A DNA stretch of 64,000 bases from Pseudemcibacter aquimaris. GTDB taxonomy: Bacteria; Pseudomonadota; Alphaproteobacteria; Sphingomonadales; Emcibacteraceae. The translations under genes were made by a program, and so were the position numbers. Positions 37,646 to 47,520 of the stretch are shown one piece after another (positions within the stretch are counted from its first letter, which is position 1; the number at the start of each line of letters is the position of its first letter). The notes beneath the pieces were generated by a model. The model did not search any database. It was not told where the DNA came from and saw only the letters and a list, made by a program, of their open reading frames with translations. The stretch covers positions 1,736,001-1,800,000 of the forward strand of contig NZ_CP079800.1 of the NCBI RefSeq assembly GCF_028869115.1, read 5' to 3'.

Positions 37646-40126
37646 ATGCTGCTTACAAATTATATAAAATTCGCTTACCGCAATCTCATCAGACATAAAT
37701 TATTTAGCCTGATCAATATTATGGGGTTAGCCATTGGGCTTGCCGCCGTCATGCTGATCACGCTTTATGTCAGATATGAGAATAACTATGACAGTTTTTG
37801 GAAAAATGCGGATAATATTTACCGCATGCATACTATTTATAATCAACCCGGTATCGAAAGACTTGAATATGCAACCGTTACACCACTTGCAAAAACGGTA
37901 TTTGAACAAGATTTTCAGCAAGTTGAACATACTTCACGCTATTTTAGCCAAGGTGTAACAACCAGTTTCGGTAACAAACATATCCAGAATACGATAAAGC
38001 TTGCTGATCCTGCCCTAACCTCTATTTTTGACTTCAAGGTGTTATCAGGAAGCCTTGATAATGTATTGAATGAACCAAGCAATCTGATAATCAACCAAAC
38101 AACAGCAACAAAAATTTTTGGGGACGTTGCACCGCTGGGCAAAATAGTAACGATAAAATATTCACATTTTACTCGTGATTATACGGTTGCCGCTGTTATT
38201 GAGGACTTACCAGTCAATAGCATGATTGATGCAGAAATCATTGTGCCTTATTTAATTGAAGATTGGGAAGATTCTGTTTATTTGAGCCCCAGGTGGGTTG
38301 CTTGGGGTGGCCCTCTCTTTTTTACATTAAAACAAAATGCCAATATCGAAAGCATCAATTCCGCGTTACCTGCGTTTGTTGAACGTCATTTCGACGCATT
38401 CAAAAATATTGAAGGCTTTAAAACGTCAGATATCATTAATCTTAAAACACTTAATATTAGCGACATACATTTAAAATCAACTGCATCCGCGGGTGAAAAG
38501 CAGCTCGCTAATCAAAAAAATCTGACGATATTAACGATTGTCAGTTTTATGATATTATTCATTGCAGCGACTAATTACATGAACCTGTCAACTGCACGCG
38601 CCAGTAAACGTGCCAAAGAAGTAAGCCTTAGAAAAACCGTCGGCGCCACTCGCAAAAATCTTATTCATCAATTTCTTGGTGAATCTGTCATTCTGTCACT
38701 TATTGCGATGGTAATTGCCATTTTCTTCACAGAGGTTACCATACCCTTTATCAATAATTGGCTTGGTACCGAAATAATACTGAAACTGAATTCCTTCGAA
38801 ACAGTTTTAATTTTATTCGTTTCAATTTTAGTTGGTTTCTTGGGTGGCATATATCCAGCCTTTATCCTTTCTGAGTTCCGGCCCGCGGATATTTTAAAGT
38901 CAAACCAATCTAACGAGAATAGGGCATCACTCAGGTTAAGAAATTTTCTTGTTGTGTTGCAATTTTCTATTTCGATTATCCTTTTTATTTCTACGGCTGT
39001 TGTCTATCAGCAAATTAACTTTGCAATGACTAGCGATCCTGGCTTTGAAAAAGAAAACCTTCTTGTTATCTCGAACTTCGGCCAAACCGAGGTAAATGAA
39101 AAATCAGAAGTACTGCTCAGTGAGCTTGACCGCATACCTAATGTAATTTCAACAACGACATCGAATTTTATGCCTGCGCCAGAAACAGAAATTGTCAGGT
39201 CCATGTGGAATGAGCGAGGCATGACCGCACCTCAGATCAAAATAAACTCCAGTCGCGTAGGTTTTAATTATTTTGAAACCTATAAAATCAAAACACTAAA
39301 TGGTCGTACATATAATCGAAATGATCGAACCGAATGGCCAAGCTTTAAAGAAATTAGCGAAGGAAAACCTAATATCTTGCCATTAGTCGTCAATGAATCG
39401 GCCCTAAGGCAATTTGATCTAGGCACGCCAGAAGAAGCCATCGGTAAATTTATTTATCAACATGGCGGTCATAACGATGAGCTTTATTATCGGGATTTTG
39501 AAATTGTCGGCGTTATTCCCGACGTACGTCTCGAAAATTATAAAACCCCTGTCAGAGCAGAAATTTTCTTTCTTGACCCAAGTAAAACGGATGTTTTTAG
39601 CGTCAAGTTTACGGGCGACCCACAAGAATTAATCTCAAATATTGAAGCACTTTGGAGACAAGAACTTCCAACCATTACCCTTAAATATGAATTCGCCACA
39701 GAGCGAATGCTAAATGAATATAAATCAGAACAAAATCAAATGACCATGTTCGCGGCCTTCTCAGGCCTCGCGATCTTCATAGCCTGTCTGGGGCTTTATG
39801 GTCTGGCGAGCTTTACAGCGGAGCGCCGCACAAAGGAAATCGGTATTCGCAAGGTCATGGGCGCAAGTGACATTCAAATCATTAAAATGTTACTCTTGCA
39901 ATTCAGTAAGCCCGTCCTGATCGCAAATATCATTGCATGGCCAATATCTTATTTTGTCATGAACCGCTGGTTAGAAAGTTTTGTCGTTCGCATTGATGAC
40001 ATGGTAATCATTGCATTATGCCTACTCGCCGGACTTACCGCGCTGCTGATTGCATGGGCGACGGTTGCGGGGAATTCATATGCCGTCGCGCGTAGAAACC
40101 CGATTAAGGCGCTTAGGTATGAGTAA
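37646..40126 (+). CDS. MacB/FtsX-type ABC transporter permease, paralogue
   Basis: 826 residues with the same eight-helix, two-periplasmic-domain layout as its upstream neighbour. RBS CAGGGGGG. The N-terminal ~45 residues and the C-terminal ~120 residues are nearly identical to the other copies, while the periplasmic cores are much more divergent, so ligand-facing parts evolve fast and the membrane/coupling parts are held constant or homogenised. The 71-base gap to the upstream permease has no promoter or terminator I can see, so it is in the same operon. Confidence 0.92.
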   Translation: MLLTNYIKFAYRNLIRHKLFSLINIMGLAIGLAAVMLITLYVRYENNYDSFWKNADNIYRMHTIYNQPGIERLEYATVTPLAKTVFEQDFQQVEHTSRYFSQGVTTSFGNKHIQNTIKLADPALTSIFDFKVLSGSLDNVLNEPSNLIINQTTATKIFGDVAPLGKIVTIKYSHFTRDYTVAAVIEDLPVNSMIDAEIIVPYLIEDWEDSVYLSPRWVAWGGPLFFTLKQNANIESINSALPAFVERHFDAFKNIEGFKTSDIINLKTLNISDIHLKSTASAGEKQLANQKNLTILTIVSFMILFIAATNYMNLSTARASKRAKEVSLRKTVGATRKNLIHQFLGESVILSLIAMVIAIFFTEVTIPFINNWLGTEIILKLNSFETVLILFVSILVGFLGGIYPAFILSEFRPADILKSNQSNENRASLRLRNFLVVLQFSISIILFISTAVVYQQINFAMTSDPGFEKENLLVISNFGQTEVNEKSEVLLSELDRIPNVISTTTSNFMPAPETEIVRSMWNERGMTAPQIKINSSRVGFNYFETYKIKTLNGRTYNRNDRTEWPSFKEISEGKPNILPLVVNESALRQFDLGTPEEAIGKFIYQHGGHNDELYYRDFEIVGVIPDVRLENYKTPVRAEIFFLDPSKTDVFSVKFTGDPQELISNIEALWRQELPTITLKYEFATERMLNEYKSEQNQMTMFAAFSGLAIFIACLGLYGLASFTAERRTKEIGIRKVMGASDIQIIKMLLLQFSKPVLIANIIAWPISYFVMNRWLESFVVRIDDMVIIALCLLAGLTALLIAWATVAGNSYAVARRNPIKALRYE

Positions 40127-40137
40127 CACAAAATCAT

Positions 40138-40229
40138 CGTCATCCTCGGGCCCCGCCCGGGGATCCATTTCAATATGGATAAATTTATCAGAATTAAACA
40201 TGGATTACCCGATCAAGTCGGGTAATGAC
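40138..40229. repeat. Two-hairpin dispersed repeat, CCCGG/CCCGACTTG class
   Basis: Left arm CGTCATCCTCGGGCCCCGCC ending ATCCA, right arm TGGATTACCCGATCAAGTCG ending AATGAC. Sits 11 bases after the permease stop, between convergent genes. Confidence 0.8.
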
Positions 40230-40245
40230 ACCTATTTTTAATCCC

Positions 40246-40770
40246 TTAGAATTCAACAAAAGTGGTGACAAACATATCAATGTCATCACTTTTACCAGAT
40301 TTGATTGGCAAGACGATAGATTCAGCGGCGACCTTCCAGCGCCCCTTAATATCCACTCTAAAATGCTCAAGGTAAGGGTGCCCTTTAACGCAGCGTCGAA
40401 AATTTCTAGTCCAGAAATCTTTTACATCCTGTGAATGCGGCATTTCATCGATATAAGTTCTTAAAAAGTTTTGATTATGAAGCGAGGTAATTCCCTCACC
40501 ATGATTTAAAACGATGAAACGCCCTGTATCCAATTCACATTCACCAAAGGCGAGGTCTTTAATATATTTTTTAACCAAATTCAGGGTAAAATCTTTTCGT
40601 AATGGAATGTTTTTCTCATGGTAAAGCGTGATCCACGTTTCTAATAATTCTCGAGTTGAATTTGTTTGTATTTTCGACTTCATTTGGTCAAGTTCAGAAA
40701 CATCAAAGCTGTCGGATATCGCACTATCCGCAACATATGTAATCCCCACATCACAGGTAATCGTTTCCAT
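40246..40770 (-). CDS. PAS_5-like protein
   Basis: 174 residues, no signal peptide. Order fits PAS_5-type proteins of alphaproteobacteria: helical ELLETWITLYHEKNIPLRKDF, a linker, then a beta-rich PAS core ending AAESIVLPIKSGKSDDIDMFV. Two clearer relatives lie at 45814-46353 and 51216-51740. PAS_5 proteins are small cytoplasmic sensors or adaptors without an attached effector; ligands are unknown. This copy is the most divergent, so the assignment is tentative. Convergent with the permease operon. Confidence 0.55.
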   Translation of the reverse strand: METITCDVGITYVADSAISDSFDVSELDQMKSKIQTNSTRELLETWITLYHEKNIPLRKDFTLNLVKKYIKDLAFGECELDTGRFIVLNHGEGITSLHNQNFLRTYIDEMPHSQDVKDFWTRNFRRCVKGHPYLEHFRVDIKGRWKVAAESIVLPIKSGKSDDIDMFVTTFVEF

Positions 40771-40849
40771 CCCATGCCTCTTATAACTTATTGTTTTTCA
40801 ATATATATTAGCACCTTATAAAATAAATATTACAAATACAAATAAGAAA

Positions 40850-42106
40850 TTAAAAAAGATAGTCCGCCTCTATTTTTTCAAGATCATCATCACCCACATA
40901 ACGGATTTGATCGCGGAACCGTAATGGAATACCGACCCCTTTACGAAATGTCATGCGCATGATGTCCGCAAGATAATCATCAAGGCTATTGCTACCGCCG
41001 GAACCGCTCGCGATCAGGTCGTCAATCTTTTTCCAATATGCGGAACCGAGGCTATAGAATTGATTATAATGATCAAATTTTCTTTCTTCGTCCACTTGTC
41101 TGTTAATTTCAAGAAGGCCGGGAACATCACCGCGATCCGCTTGATATAATTCATTAACAATGCCCTCTACCACTTTGTTATCTGGATATATTTTCAATAT
41201 TGCCTTGGTCGCATAATAATGCGCGAGGCTTTCCGTGACCCATACCGGATGCGACGTGCCGCTATAAAGTTGGTGAAACTGTTCATGAAGTGCCACCAGT
41301 ATGGGAAGATAGCGTTCCATTTCACGGGATTTTTCATTTTCATAAATATAATTCACGATCATGGCGTTTGATCCCGCCGCCCCACCAAGCACGCCACGGT
41401 CGCGAATAATCCCCATCATAATCATGGTGATTTCCTGTGTGCTGCCCGCTTGCGACACACCGAGCACTTTTGACATATAGGAAAGCGCCGCCGCATGGTC
41501 ATCCGGCTTCACAAATTGTGACGTGTATTCCGGATCATCGGAAATATAATTTAAAATAACGCCATTTCGCCTGACGCTTTCTTGTTTATAATCCCCAAGC
41601 GCGAAATAAGCCGGCGGCCTGCTCGCGGATGGAAGGCGCGCATCAAACGGTTCTTGATGTGGCACATCAAATGTAATTTTCAAGCTTCTGGGTTCACGGG
41701 TCAGGCGTAATAACGCACTGGGGCTTGCAAATACCCACCAGCGGCGCGATTTCATCAATACGGATTTTTGATCAAATCCGGCGATGCCCTCGTCCCCCTC
41801 AACAATCAAGTTCACATCCCAATTAATGGTTCTGCATGCGCCGGGAAGCCGCCATCTTCCGCGGGCGTCGGGTTCAATGGTTTTTCCCGCGCAATTCACA
41901 TTCGCGACTTGCGTTTTTGTTTGATTATCGCCCGCACGGGAATAAAGAGCCCGCCCGTCACGTCTTGTGGGTAATGTCATGGTGACTTTGGCGATGGTCG
42001 GTGTGGCTTCATCAATTTTTACATGGTATCTGACCTGCTGCGCCGTCACTGGGGTCGCCGCGGTCATTAATACAAAACCGAATGCAAGAATAAGAAAACG
42101 TTTCAA
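40850..42106 (-). CDS. Secreted HExxH peptidase-like protein (gluzincin type)
   Basis: 418 residues. Signal peptide to VTAQQ (~22). The N-terminal ~170 residues are beta-rich, as in M1/M61 N-terminal domains. The catalytic region has HEQFH at 274-278 and WVTESLAHYYA with Glu292, i.e. HExxH-x13-E. M1 and M61 peptidases normally have 18 residues between, so this is either a variant loop or a separate family. Probably a periplasmic aminopeptidase-like enzyme. Divergent from the DUF2799 gene. Confidence 0.72.
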   Translation of the reverse strand: MKRFLILAFGFVLMTAATPVTAQQVRYHVKIDEATPTIAKVTMTLPTRRDGRALYSRAGDNQTKTQVANVNCAGKTIEPDARGRWRLPGACRTINWDVNLIVEGDEGIAGFDQKSVLMKSRRWWVFASPSALLRLTREPRSLKITFDVPHQEPFDARLPSASRPPAYFALGDYKQESVRRNGVILNYISDDPEYTSQFVKPDDHAAALSYMSKVLGVSQAGSTQEITMIMMGIIRDRGVLGGAAGSNAMIVNYIYENEKSREMERYLPILVALHEQFHQLYSGTSHPVWVTESLAHYYATKAILKIYPDNKVVEGIVNELYQADRGDVPGLLEINRQVDEERKFDHYNQFYSLGSAYWKKIDDLIASGSGGSNSLDDYLADIMRMTFRKGVGIPLRFRDQIRYVGDDDLEKIEADYLF

Positions 42107-42222
42107 TGTGACCTCATTTTTTTATTATTTTATAAAATTTACTGAAAATGTATAGAAAATAAATTTTATGTTCAGGACTTGTTAATCTTGTTTTGCGAGA
42201 CTGCGTTCAATAGGAGATAAAA

Positions 42223-42861
42223 ATGAAAAAAAACCTTATTGCTGCGATCCCACTGGTACTTATTTTAACCGGATGTGGAAAAATGATGGATGAAAATCAA
42301 TGTCTTGTCGCCGATTGGCGCACAATTGGTTTTCAGGATGGCAGCGCCGGCCGTGATATGAGCTGGCTTGAACGCCGTGGTGAGGCATGTGCCGAATTCG
42401 GTGTCAGACCGGACATGGATCAATATCTGATGGGCCGTGATCAGGGACTTGCGAACTACTGTCAACCACGCCGTGGGTTTGAAATCGGCCGTCGTGGCGG
42501 CACTTATAATAACGTCTGCGCCCAGCAATCCGAAGGACAATTCCTTGCCGCGTATCAGGACGGTCGTGGCTTAAGGGAACGTGAAAACCACGTCAGCAGC
42601 CTTGATCACGCGATTAACGACACCATTAACGCCATTAACGCGCTTGAAAATCAATTAACCGAAGATGCCATCGCCCTTGCGATGACGGATATGACGACGC
42701 AACAACGCATCGATTACGCCCTAACCATTAAGGAAATGGCAGAAGAACGTGGCGCATTGCAACAAAGCCTGCCACAAATGCAAGCCGAACTGGAAGCCGC
42801 CCGCGCCGACCTTTCCGCCTTTGCATCCAGTATTGCGGGTCGTTACCCGGGGGCGATTTAA
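42223..42861 (+). CDS. DUF2799 lipoprotein
   Basis: 212 residues. Lipobox LILTGC. The family pattern is clear: QCLVADWRTIGFQDGSAGRD, RGEACAEFGVRPDMDQYLMGRDQGLANYC, then GFEIGRRGGTYNNVC and FLAAYQDGRGL, with four conserved Cys. The C-terminal ~85 residues form a long coiled coil. DUF2799 proteins are envelope lipoproteins of unknown function. Monocistronic. Confidence 0.88.
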   Translation: MKKNLIAAIPLVLILTGCGKMMDENQCLVADWRTIGFQDGSAGRDMSWLERRGEACAEFGVRPDMDQYLMGRDQGLANYCQPRRGFEIGRRGGTYNNVCAQQSEGQFLAAYQDGRGLRERENHVSSLDHAINDTINAINALENQLTEDAIALAMTDMTTQQRIDYALTIKEMAEERGALQQSLPQMQAELEAARADLSAFASSIAGRYPGAI

Positions 42862-42876
42862 AAAACTACAAATTGC

Positions 42877-42968
42877 TGTCATCCTCGGGCCCAGCCCCGG
42901 GGATCCATGTATAAGCACGAAAGATTTATTTTGTGTAGAAATGGATTCCCGCTTTCGCGGGAATGACA
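42877..42968. repeat. Two-hairpin dispersed repeat
   Basis: Left arm TGTCATCCTCGGGCCCAGCC ending GGATCCA, right arm TGGATTCCCGCTTTCGCGGG ending AATGAC. Between convergent genes. Confidence 0.78.
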
Positions 42969-42977
42969 CAATTTTCC

Positions 42978-43706
42978 TCAATAAGGATAAGCCTCTCTTA
43001 ACGTTTGCCCGGCTTCGACTTTACGTCTGACATCCTGTTCATATGCAAGGTGTTTTGCGACGCCTTCGGCCACTTGTTCGATATGTTCTGACGGGATAAC
43101 GATGACGCCGTCGACGTCGGCGGCGATTAGGTCGCCGGGTTTTACGTCGACACCGCCGCACTTAATCGGCACATTCGCACCGGTTGGTTTTAATCCGGTC
43201 GGGCCGTATGGAATAGTGGCCTTGGCGAATACGGAAAAACCCTGTTTTTTCATTTCCTGAATATCGCGACAGCCGCTATCGGTTACGGCGCCAAGCATAC
43301 CACGCTGCGTGCAGCTTTGGGTGATGATGTCACCAAACATGCTGAATATTTCATCAGTGCCACTTTCAATGACCCAGACGGATCCTGCGGGTGCCTGATC
43401 AAGCGGGTCATAGACATATTTATTGATATCTTCCACGTCATCAAGCGGGGCAATTTCCCATTTACAGGTAATCGCTGGTCCTATGATGGTTTCGCCATGT
43501 TCCACAAGTGGCTTGATATCCGGTGTCATGGAATATGTGGCCGCATCCATGCCCACCTTACCCATGGCACTGGCGATCAGGCTGACGTTTGCGCCGCGTA
43601 TCCCTTCGGGTAAGGTTGCGGCAAATGTTTTTGCGGTACCAAGGGCCGCTGTGGCGGCAACGGCTGCACCCGCGCCCATTAATTCTCGTCTTGAAATTTT
43701 TTCCAT
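42978..43706 (-). CDS. Tat-exported RraA/HMG-aldolase family protein
   Basis: 242 residues. The N-terminus has a Tat-type signal (SRRELM followed by an Ala-rich stretch ending FAA). The mature part is the RraA-like fold: GPAITCKW, FGDIITQSCTQRGMLGAVTDSGCRD with the conserved Arg147-Asp148, and GDLIAADVDGVIVIP. Family members with that Arg-Asp pair are divalent-metal aldolases/decarboxylases (HMG or oxaloacetate type). Export is unusual for this family. Third gene of a three-gene operon, three bases after the NmrA-like gene. Confidence 0.85.
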   Translation of the reverse strand: MEKISRRELMGAGAAVAATAALGTAKTFAATLPEGIRGANVSLIASAMGKVGMDAATYSMTPDIKPLVEHGETIIGPAITCKWEIAPLDDVEDINKYVYDPLDQAPAGSVWVIESGTDEIFSMFGDIITQSCTQRGMLGAVTDSGCRDIQEMKKQGFSVFAKATIPYGPTGLKPTGANVPIKCGGVDVKPGDLIAADVDGVIVIPSEHIEQVAEGVAKHLAYEQDVRRKVEAGQTLREAYPY

Positions 43707-43709
43707 TAT

Positions 43710-44582
43710 TTATTCCTTTTCAAATGCGGCGCGGTGATCCCTCACCCAGTCTTCAATGGTGCTCATTTCCACGGGGAATGTTTTTAACACGTCCGTCATG
43801 TCGTGGAATTTTGGTTCTTCATCGGGGTTTTCCTGTTCATGGCGGTACATTTCGGCAATTCTATCCCCTGATCCGGGACCAAAGGCCGCATCAATCGCCG
43901 CGCCCATCTCAGCCGGCGTCATGGCACGGTATTTAATATCACGGCCAAGGGCAGCACTAAATTTTTCCGCCAGTTCCACGCCGATTGGTGTTTCAATGCC
44001 GCTGATGTCGAAACGTTTATTTTTAACGGTGCCGTCCTCAATCGCGGCAACCACCAATTTGCCCACATCGCGGCTTGCGAGCCATCCCATTTTCACGGGA
44101 TCAAGCACCGGATATGATACTTCATCATCATTTAAAACCGATGGTGCCGTCCACGGCCCAAGCCAGTTTTCCATATAGGTCGTTGGCTCAAACACCACAT
44201 ATTCAAGACCACTGTTTTTTAAATAATCAAAGATTTCCCATTTTGGCTCAAGCGGGTCATCATATATCGGACCGCTGGCATTCCAAATAAAACGGCTGAC
44301 CTTGCCATATACGGCCGCGTAAATGGCGTTTTTACCGTATGCCGCCGCATCATCATCATCCCCAAGGAAAGCGGGCAATAAAAATGATACCGCATCAATA
44401 TCTTTGTTGATTTCCATCAAACGGTCACGGTCCGACAGATTGGCCGTGACATATTCGATATTTTCTTTTGGATTATCCGGCATAGTCCGCGTCACAACGA
44501 CGGGGGTGTGGCCCTTATTCAATAATTCATCCACAACCGGGCCAGATTGCGACCCGGTGCCACCATAAACAAGTACACGCAT
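43710..44582 (-). CDS. NmrA-like NAD(P)-binding protein
   Basis: 290 residues, cytoplasmic. Rossmann start VLVYGGTGSQSGPVVDELL, an atypical SDR/NmrA glycine motif; later FEPTTYMENWL and DVGKLVVAAIEDG match NmrA-family proteins. They are redox sensors or reductases, often lacking the SDR Tyr-Lys catalytic pair, and I see none here. Middle gene of an operon between two Tat-exported enzymes (gaps of nine and three bases). Confidence 0.87.
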   Translation of the reverse strand: MRVLVYGGTGSQSGPVVDELLNKGHTPVVVTRTMPDNPKENIEYVTANLSDRDRLMEINKDIDAVSFLLPAFLGDDDDAAAYGKNAIYAAVYGKVSRFIWNASGPIYDDPLEPKWEIFDYLKNSGLEYVVFEPTTYMENWLGPWTAPSVLNDDEVSYPVLDPVKMGWLASRDVGKLVVAAIEDGTVKNKRFDISGIETPIGVELAEKFSAALGRDIKYRAMTPAEMGAAIDAAFGPGSGDRIAEMYRHEQENPDEEPKFHDMTDVLKTFPVEMSTIEDWVRDHRAAFEKE

Positions 44583-44591
44583 GATATTTCC

Positions 44592-45722
44592 TTAGAGAAT
44601 TTCTTTTAATGCCGCAATCAATGTCGCATTTTCATGATCAAGACCATATGAAATACGCGCGTGATTTGGCATACCCCATTCGCCACCTGCACGGATGAAA
44701 ATCTTGCGTGCTTTTAAGGCATCAACGATTTCCTGCGTGCGTTCACCGAATTCTGCCAATATAAAAATTGGTGGCCCTGCCATTGTGTTGATACCAAGCG
44801 CACCAAGTTCACGTTCAAAATATGAACGGGCATTTTTCACAAAGCCGCGTGATTTCGCGATAAATTCATCATCACCAAGGCTTGCTGCCATTGCGCCGAA
44901 ACCGGCCATGTTCACGCTGGTCGGGCTGCCGCCAAATTTCGATAATTCCTTGATGATATCAGGATGGGCAATGCCGTATCCTGCACGAAGACCCGCCATC
45001 GCATAAATTTTTGAAAATGTACGGGTGACAAGGATGTTTTTATTGCCGCCTTTAATCAGTTCAATTTCATCGCGACCATCATTTTGGAAATCACGGTATG
45101 CGCCGTCAATGATCAGCTTCACATGATCCGGCAGATTATCCGCAAGGCGCTTAACATCATCATAACCCATCACCGCGCCGGTCGGGTTATTTGGTGTCAC
45201 AAGGAACAATAAACGCGTGTCCGCATCCACCGCCGCAAGCAAACGGTCCACATTAAACTGGTAATCTTCTTCCGGTAACAGGTTCACCCATTTTACCTCA
45301 CCCCCAAGAAGCGTGGCGCGCCCCGGTACAGGGCGGTAACTTTCCCATACGGCGACCATATTTTTATTTGCTTCGCGCATATAAACAAGCGGCATAATAT
45401 TTAAAATTTCACCGGAACCAACGCCAACTATCACGTGATCTTCCGGAACACCGTGTTCTTCAGCGAGTAATTTTCTGATTAATATGCGGTCGGCATATCT
45501 AAATGATTTTTCAACGCCTTTTTTTGCGGCCTGGACGGCCTTTGGTGATGGGCCAATCGGGTTTTCATTACGGTTTAAAAGTGTTGAACCATCTGGGAAA
45601 CCCATGCTCCAGTCAATATCATCCGGGGCCAGTTCCGCGGCCGCCTCCGTATTTAATAAAAGTGGTGCACTCGCAACCCCCGCGGCGGTTGTGCCCATAA
45701 ATTTACGGCGTGATAATTTCAT
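44592..45722 (-). CDS. Tat-exported PLP aminotransferase (HisC-like)
   Basis: 376 residues. Tat signal LSRRKFMGTTAAGVASAPLL. The rest is a class I/II aminotransferase resembling histidinol-phosphate transaminases: LNRNENPIGPSP substrate loop, VTPNNPTG, IIDGAYRDF with Asp206, TFSKIYAMAGLRAGYG with Schiff-base Lys238, and RISYG near the end. Tat export fits because the cofactor must be loaded in the cytoplasm first. A biosynthetic HisC role is unlikely given export; a periplasmic transamination or lyase reaction is inferred. First gene of the operon leading to NmrA and RraA-like products. Confidence 0.88.
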   Translation of the reverse strand: MKLSRRKFMGTTAAGVASAPLLLNTEAAAELAPDDIDWSMGFPDGSTLLNRNENPIGPSPKAVQAAKKGVEKSFRYADRILIRKLLAEEHGVPEDHVIVGVGSGEILNIMPLVYMREANKNMVAVWESYRPVPGRATLLGGEVKWVNLLPEEDYQFNVDRLLAAVDADTRLLFLVTPNNPTGAVMGYDDVKRLADNLPDHVKLIIDGAYRDFQNDGRDEIELIKGGNKNILVTRTFSKIYAMAGLRAGYGIAHPDIIKELSKFGGSPTSVNMAGFGAMAASLGDDEFIAKSRGFVKNARSYFERELGALGINTMAGPPIFILAEFGERTQEIVDALKARKIFIRAGGEWGMPNHARISYGLDHENATLIAALKEIL

Positions 45723-45813
45723 TATTTATTCCCTCGTTTTGTACCCCAATTATTTATTTTCGTTCTACTTCCCTTTATTCCCTTATTTACTCAAAATTAT
45801 GCTTACTAAATAA

Positions 45814-46353
45814 TCAAACTACCGTTCTGCTTAAATCTACAAACCCAAAAATCATATTAACGTCATCGCTATCATGACAAACGGGAATGGTGATCCCGGA
45901 AACATTTAAATGCTGTCTTGCGCGTTCCGTATAATAACTGCGGCTAAAGACCGGCATATTCGTTTCCGCGAGCAACGATAAAACATTGGTGATGCGGTAA
46001 TATGCCGCCGGCATTTGGTTTTTAAGCGAGAGTGGCCCATCATCGCTGATTATTTTTTCGCCGGTTCTTTCCCCGTATATCGGTGTTAATCGCGTGCCGA
46101 TCAGACGGTATTTATAATCTTTAAGCTTGCCTTCGTCATCAAGGTATAAATCCGCCATCCAGACACACGACAGATATTTTGCGATCTTTATCGGATCAAT
46201 ATCATCTTTATCAAGCGGGCCAATTTTTTCTTTGCCCGCATAAAAATGATCCCAGATTTCCTTTTGCCCAGTTGTCAGGACATCCAGGTTGTCATGTACC
46301 GTCATAAACTCGAATTCGGGTTTATTAGTATCTGTTTCGTATTTTAAGTTCAT
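45814..46353 (-). CDS. PAS_5 domain protein
   Basis: 179 residues from the ATG at 46353, chosen because a GGGGGT ribosome binding site precedes it; the longer frame would run into the next gene. The pattern is the PAS_5 one: EIWDHFYAGKEKIGPLDKDDIDPIKIAKYLSCVWMADLY, YRLIGTRLTPIYGERTGEKI, and a closing strand with IPVCHDSDDVNMIFGFVDL. A small cytoplasmic sensor-like protein. Follows the DsrE-like gene by 23 bases and may be co-transcribed. Confidence 0.82.
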   Translation of the reverse strand: MNLKYETDTNKPEFEFMTVHDNLDVLTTGQKEIWDHFYAGKEKIGPLDKDDIDPIKIAKYLSCVWMADLYLDDEGKLKDYKYRLIGTRLTPIYGERTGEKIISDDGPLSLKNQMPAAYYRITNVLSLLAETNMPVFSRSYYTERARQHLNVSGITIPVCHDSDDVNMIFGFVDLSRTVV

Positions 46354-46376
46354 CTCAACCCCCAAGCTGCTATCAA

Positions 46377-46904
46377 TTACCATGGAATGATAGAATATCC
46401 TTCTGATTGGAGCATCGCATGTGCCGTCATGGCCGATAGAGAGAATTTTACACCCGGAAGGATGTTTTCCCGTGTCACGCCGCGAAACACAGCCGACTGC
46501 CCACATATATAGATATCTACCCCTTCAGCGACCAATGCTGCAATCACATCCGCGTTTGCATTTTTTGCGCCGCCGTGATGTTCAGCATAATATTCGTCCT
46601 TTGTCACGTCAATAGAAGTCGTACCGTGAACAACAATCGCAACCTTGATATTTTCCTGTGGGTGCCCCGCATCCACGTGCATATTGATAAAACGTGCGGC
46701 GCTTGTGAACGTTGAATTGACCTTTCCACTTTCCGCGCCCTGATATGTGTCATAGACAACCTTAAGCACTTTATCTTTTGGAACGACCATGTCCGCATCA
46801 ACGCGTGCCGTTTCCACAAAATCAAAAACCGGCCCTTTTATCGTCTGCGCATTCGCAGTAATGGCGATCATAATCCCCATAATAAATGTAATGATTGTTC
46901 TCAT
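46377..46904 (-). CDS. Exported DsrE-like protein
   Basis: 175 residues. Signal peptide to ANAQ (~20). The mature part has the DsrE/F/H-like layout: KVLKVVYDTYQG, ARFINMHVDAGHPQENIKVAIVVHGTT, and a single Cys in DIYICGQSAVFRG, the usual location of the active-site cysteine. Exported DsrE-like proteins are common in marine bacteria; a sulfur-carrier or redox role is suggested by the family and unproven. Divergent from the gene at 47013. Confidence 0.85.
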   Translation of the reverse strand: MRTIITFIMGIMIAITANAQTIKGPVFDFVETARVDADMVVPKDKVLKVVYDTYQGAESGKVNSTFTSAARFINMHVDAGHPQENIKVAIVVHGTTSIDVTKDEYYAEHHGGAKNANADVIAALVAEGVDIYICGQSAVFRGVTRENILPGVKFSLSAMTAHAMLQSEGYSIIPW

Positions 46905-47012
46905 AATATACCCCTTTATAAACCCTTAAAAAAAATATCTTGCATGTAAACTATATTTATTCCAATCTAGTGACAAGCCATATTTATAAAAAATCTTTGG
47001 AGGGATAAGCAA

Positions 47013-47519
47013 ATGTTAAAAAAATTTGTTTTATTGTTTGGTATGTGTGTAATTTCTTTTCAGTATTCAGCCGCGCAGGATCTTGATCCTGAAAACTATA
47101 CAACGGCGAATATTTATTACCATGTTGGTGCGGTTTCCGGGCTTGGTGAAACCATAAAATATGATCTTAAAAAAATCGGCCTTAGCGCACCGATGGATAA
47201 AGAAACCATTGATACCTATGAACCAATTTTCAAACATGCCATCGAACGCCAAGGCATTAAATATTACCGCGAAGATGATTTCCTGGTCACCGATATGTTC
47301 CCCGAAGAACGTACAAACGGTAAAATTCTATTGATCATGTATAAAGATGACCAAGTGTTAAAAGATTATATGGCGGTTAAAGCCTATAAACAAAAAATCA
47401 TTGATGACGGTAAATACGATCTTGCTGCAAGACGCGAAATCGCGACAAGATTCGGCAAACTATTAAGTTACCATGATGATCAGATTGAATTTTTCTTAAA
47501 GCGCAGCGGCCTTCATTAA
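47013..47519 (+). CDS. Secreted protein, unknown function
   Basis: 168 residues. Signal peptide ending YSAAQ (~21). The mature part has ETIKYDLKKIGLSAPMDKETIDTYEPIF and a C-terminal helical end with no cysteine. I do not recognise it. RBS GGAGGGATAAG. It lies one base before the M19 dipeptidase gene, so it is in that operon and probably serves peptide or envelope metabolism; this is context only. Confidence 0.7.
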   Translation: MLKKFVLLFGMCVISFQYSAAQDLDPENYTTANIYYHVGAVSGLGETIKYDLKKIGLSAPMDKETIDTYEPIFKHAIERQGIKYYREDDFLVTDMFPEERTNGKILLIMYKDDQVLKDYMAVKAYKQKIIDDGKYDLAARREIATRFGKLLSYHDDQIEFFLKRSGLH

Positions 47520-47520
47520 T

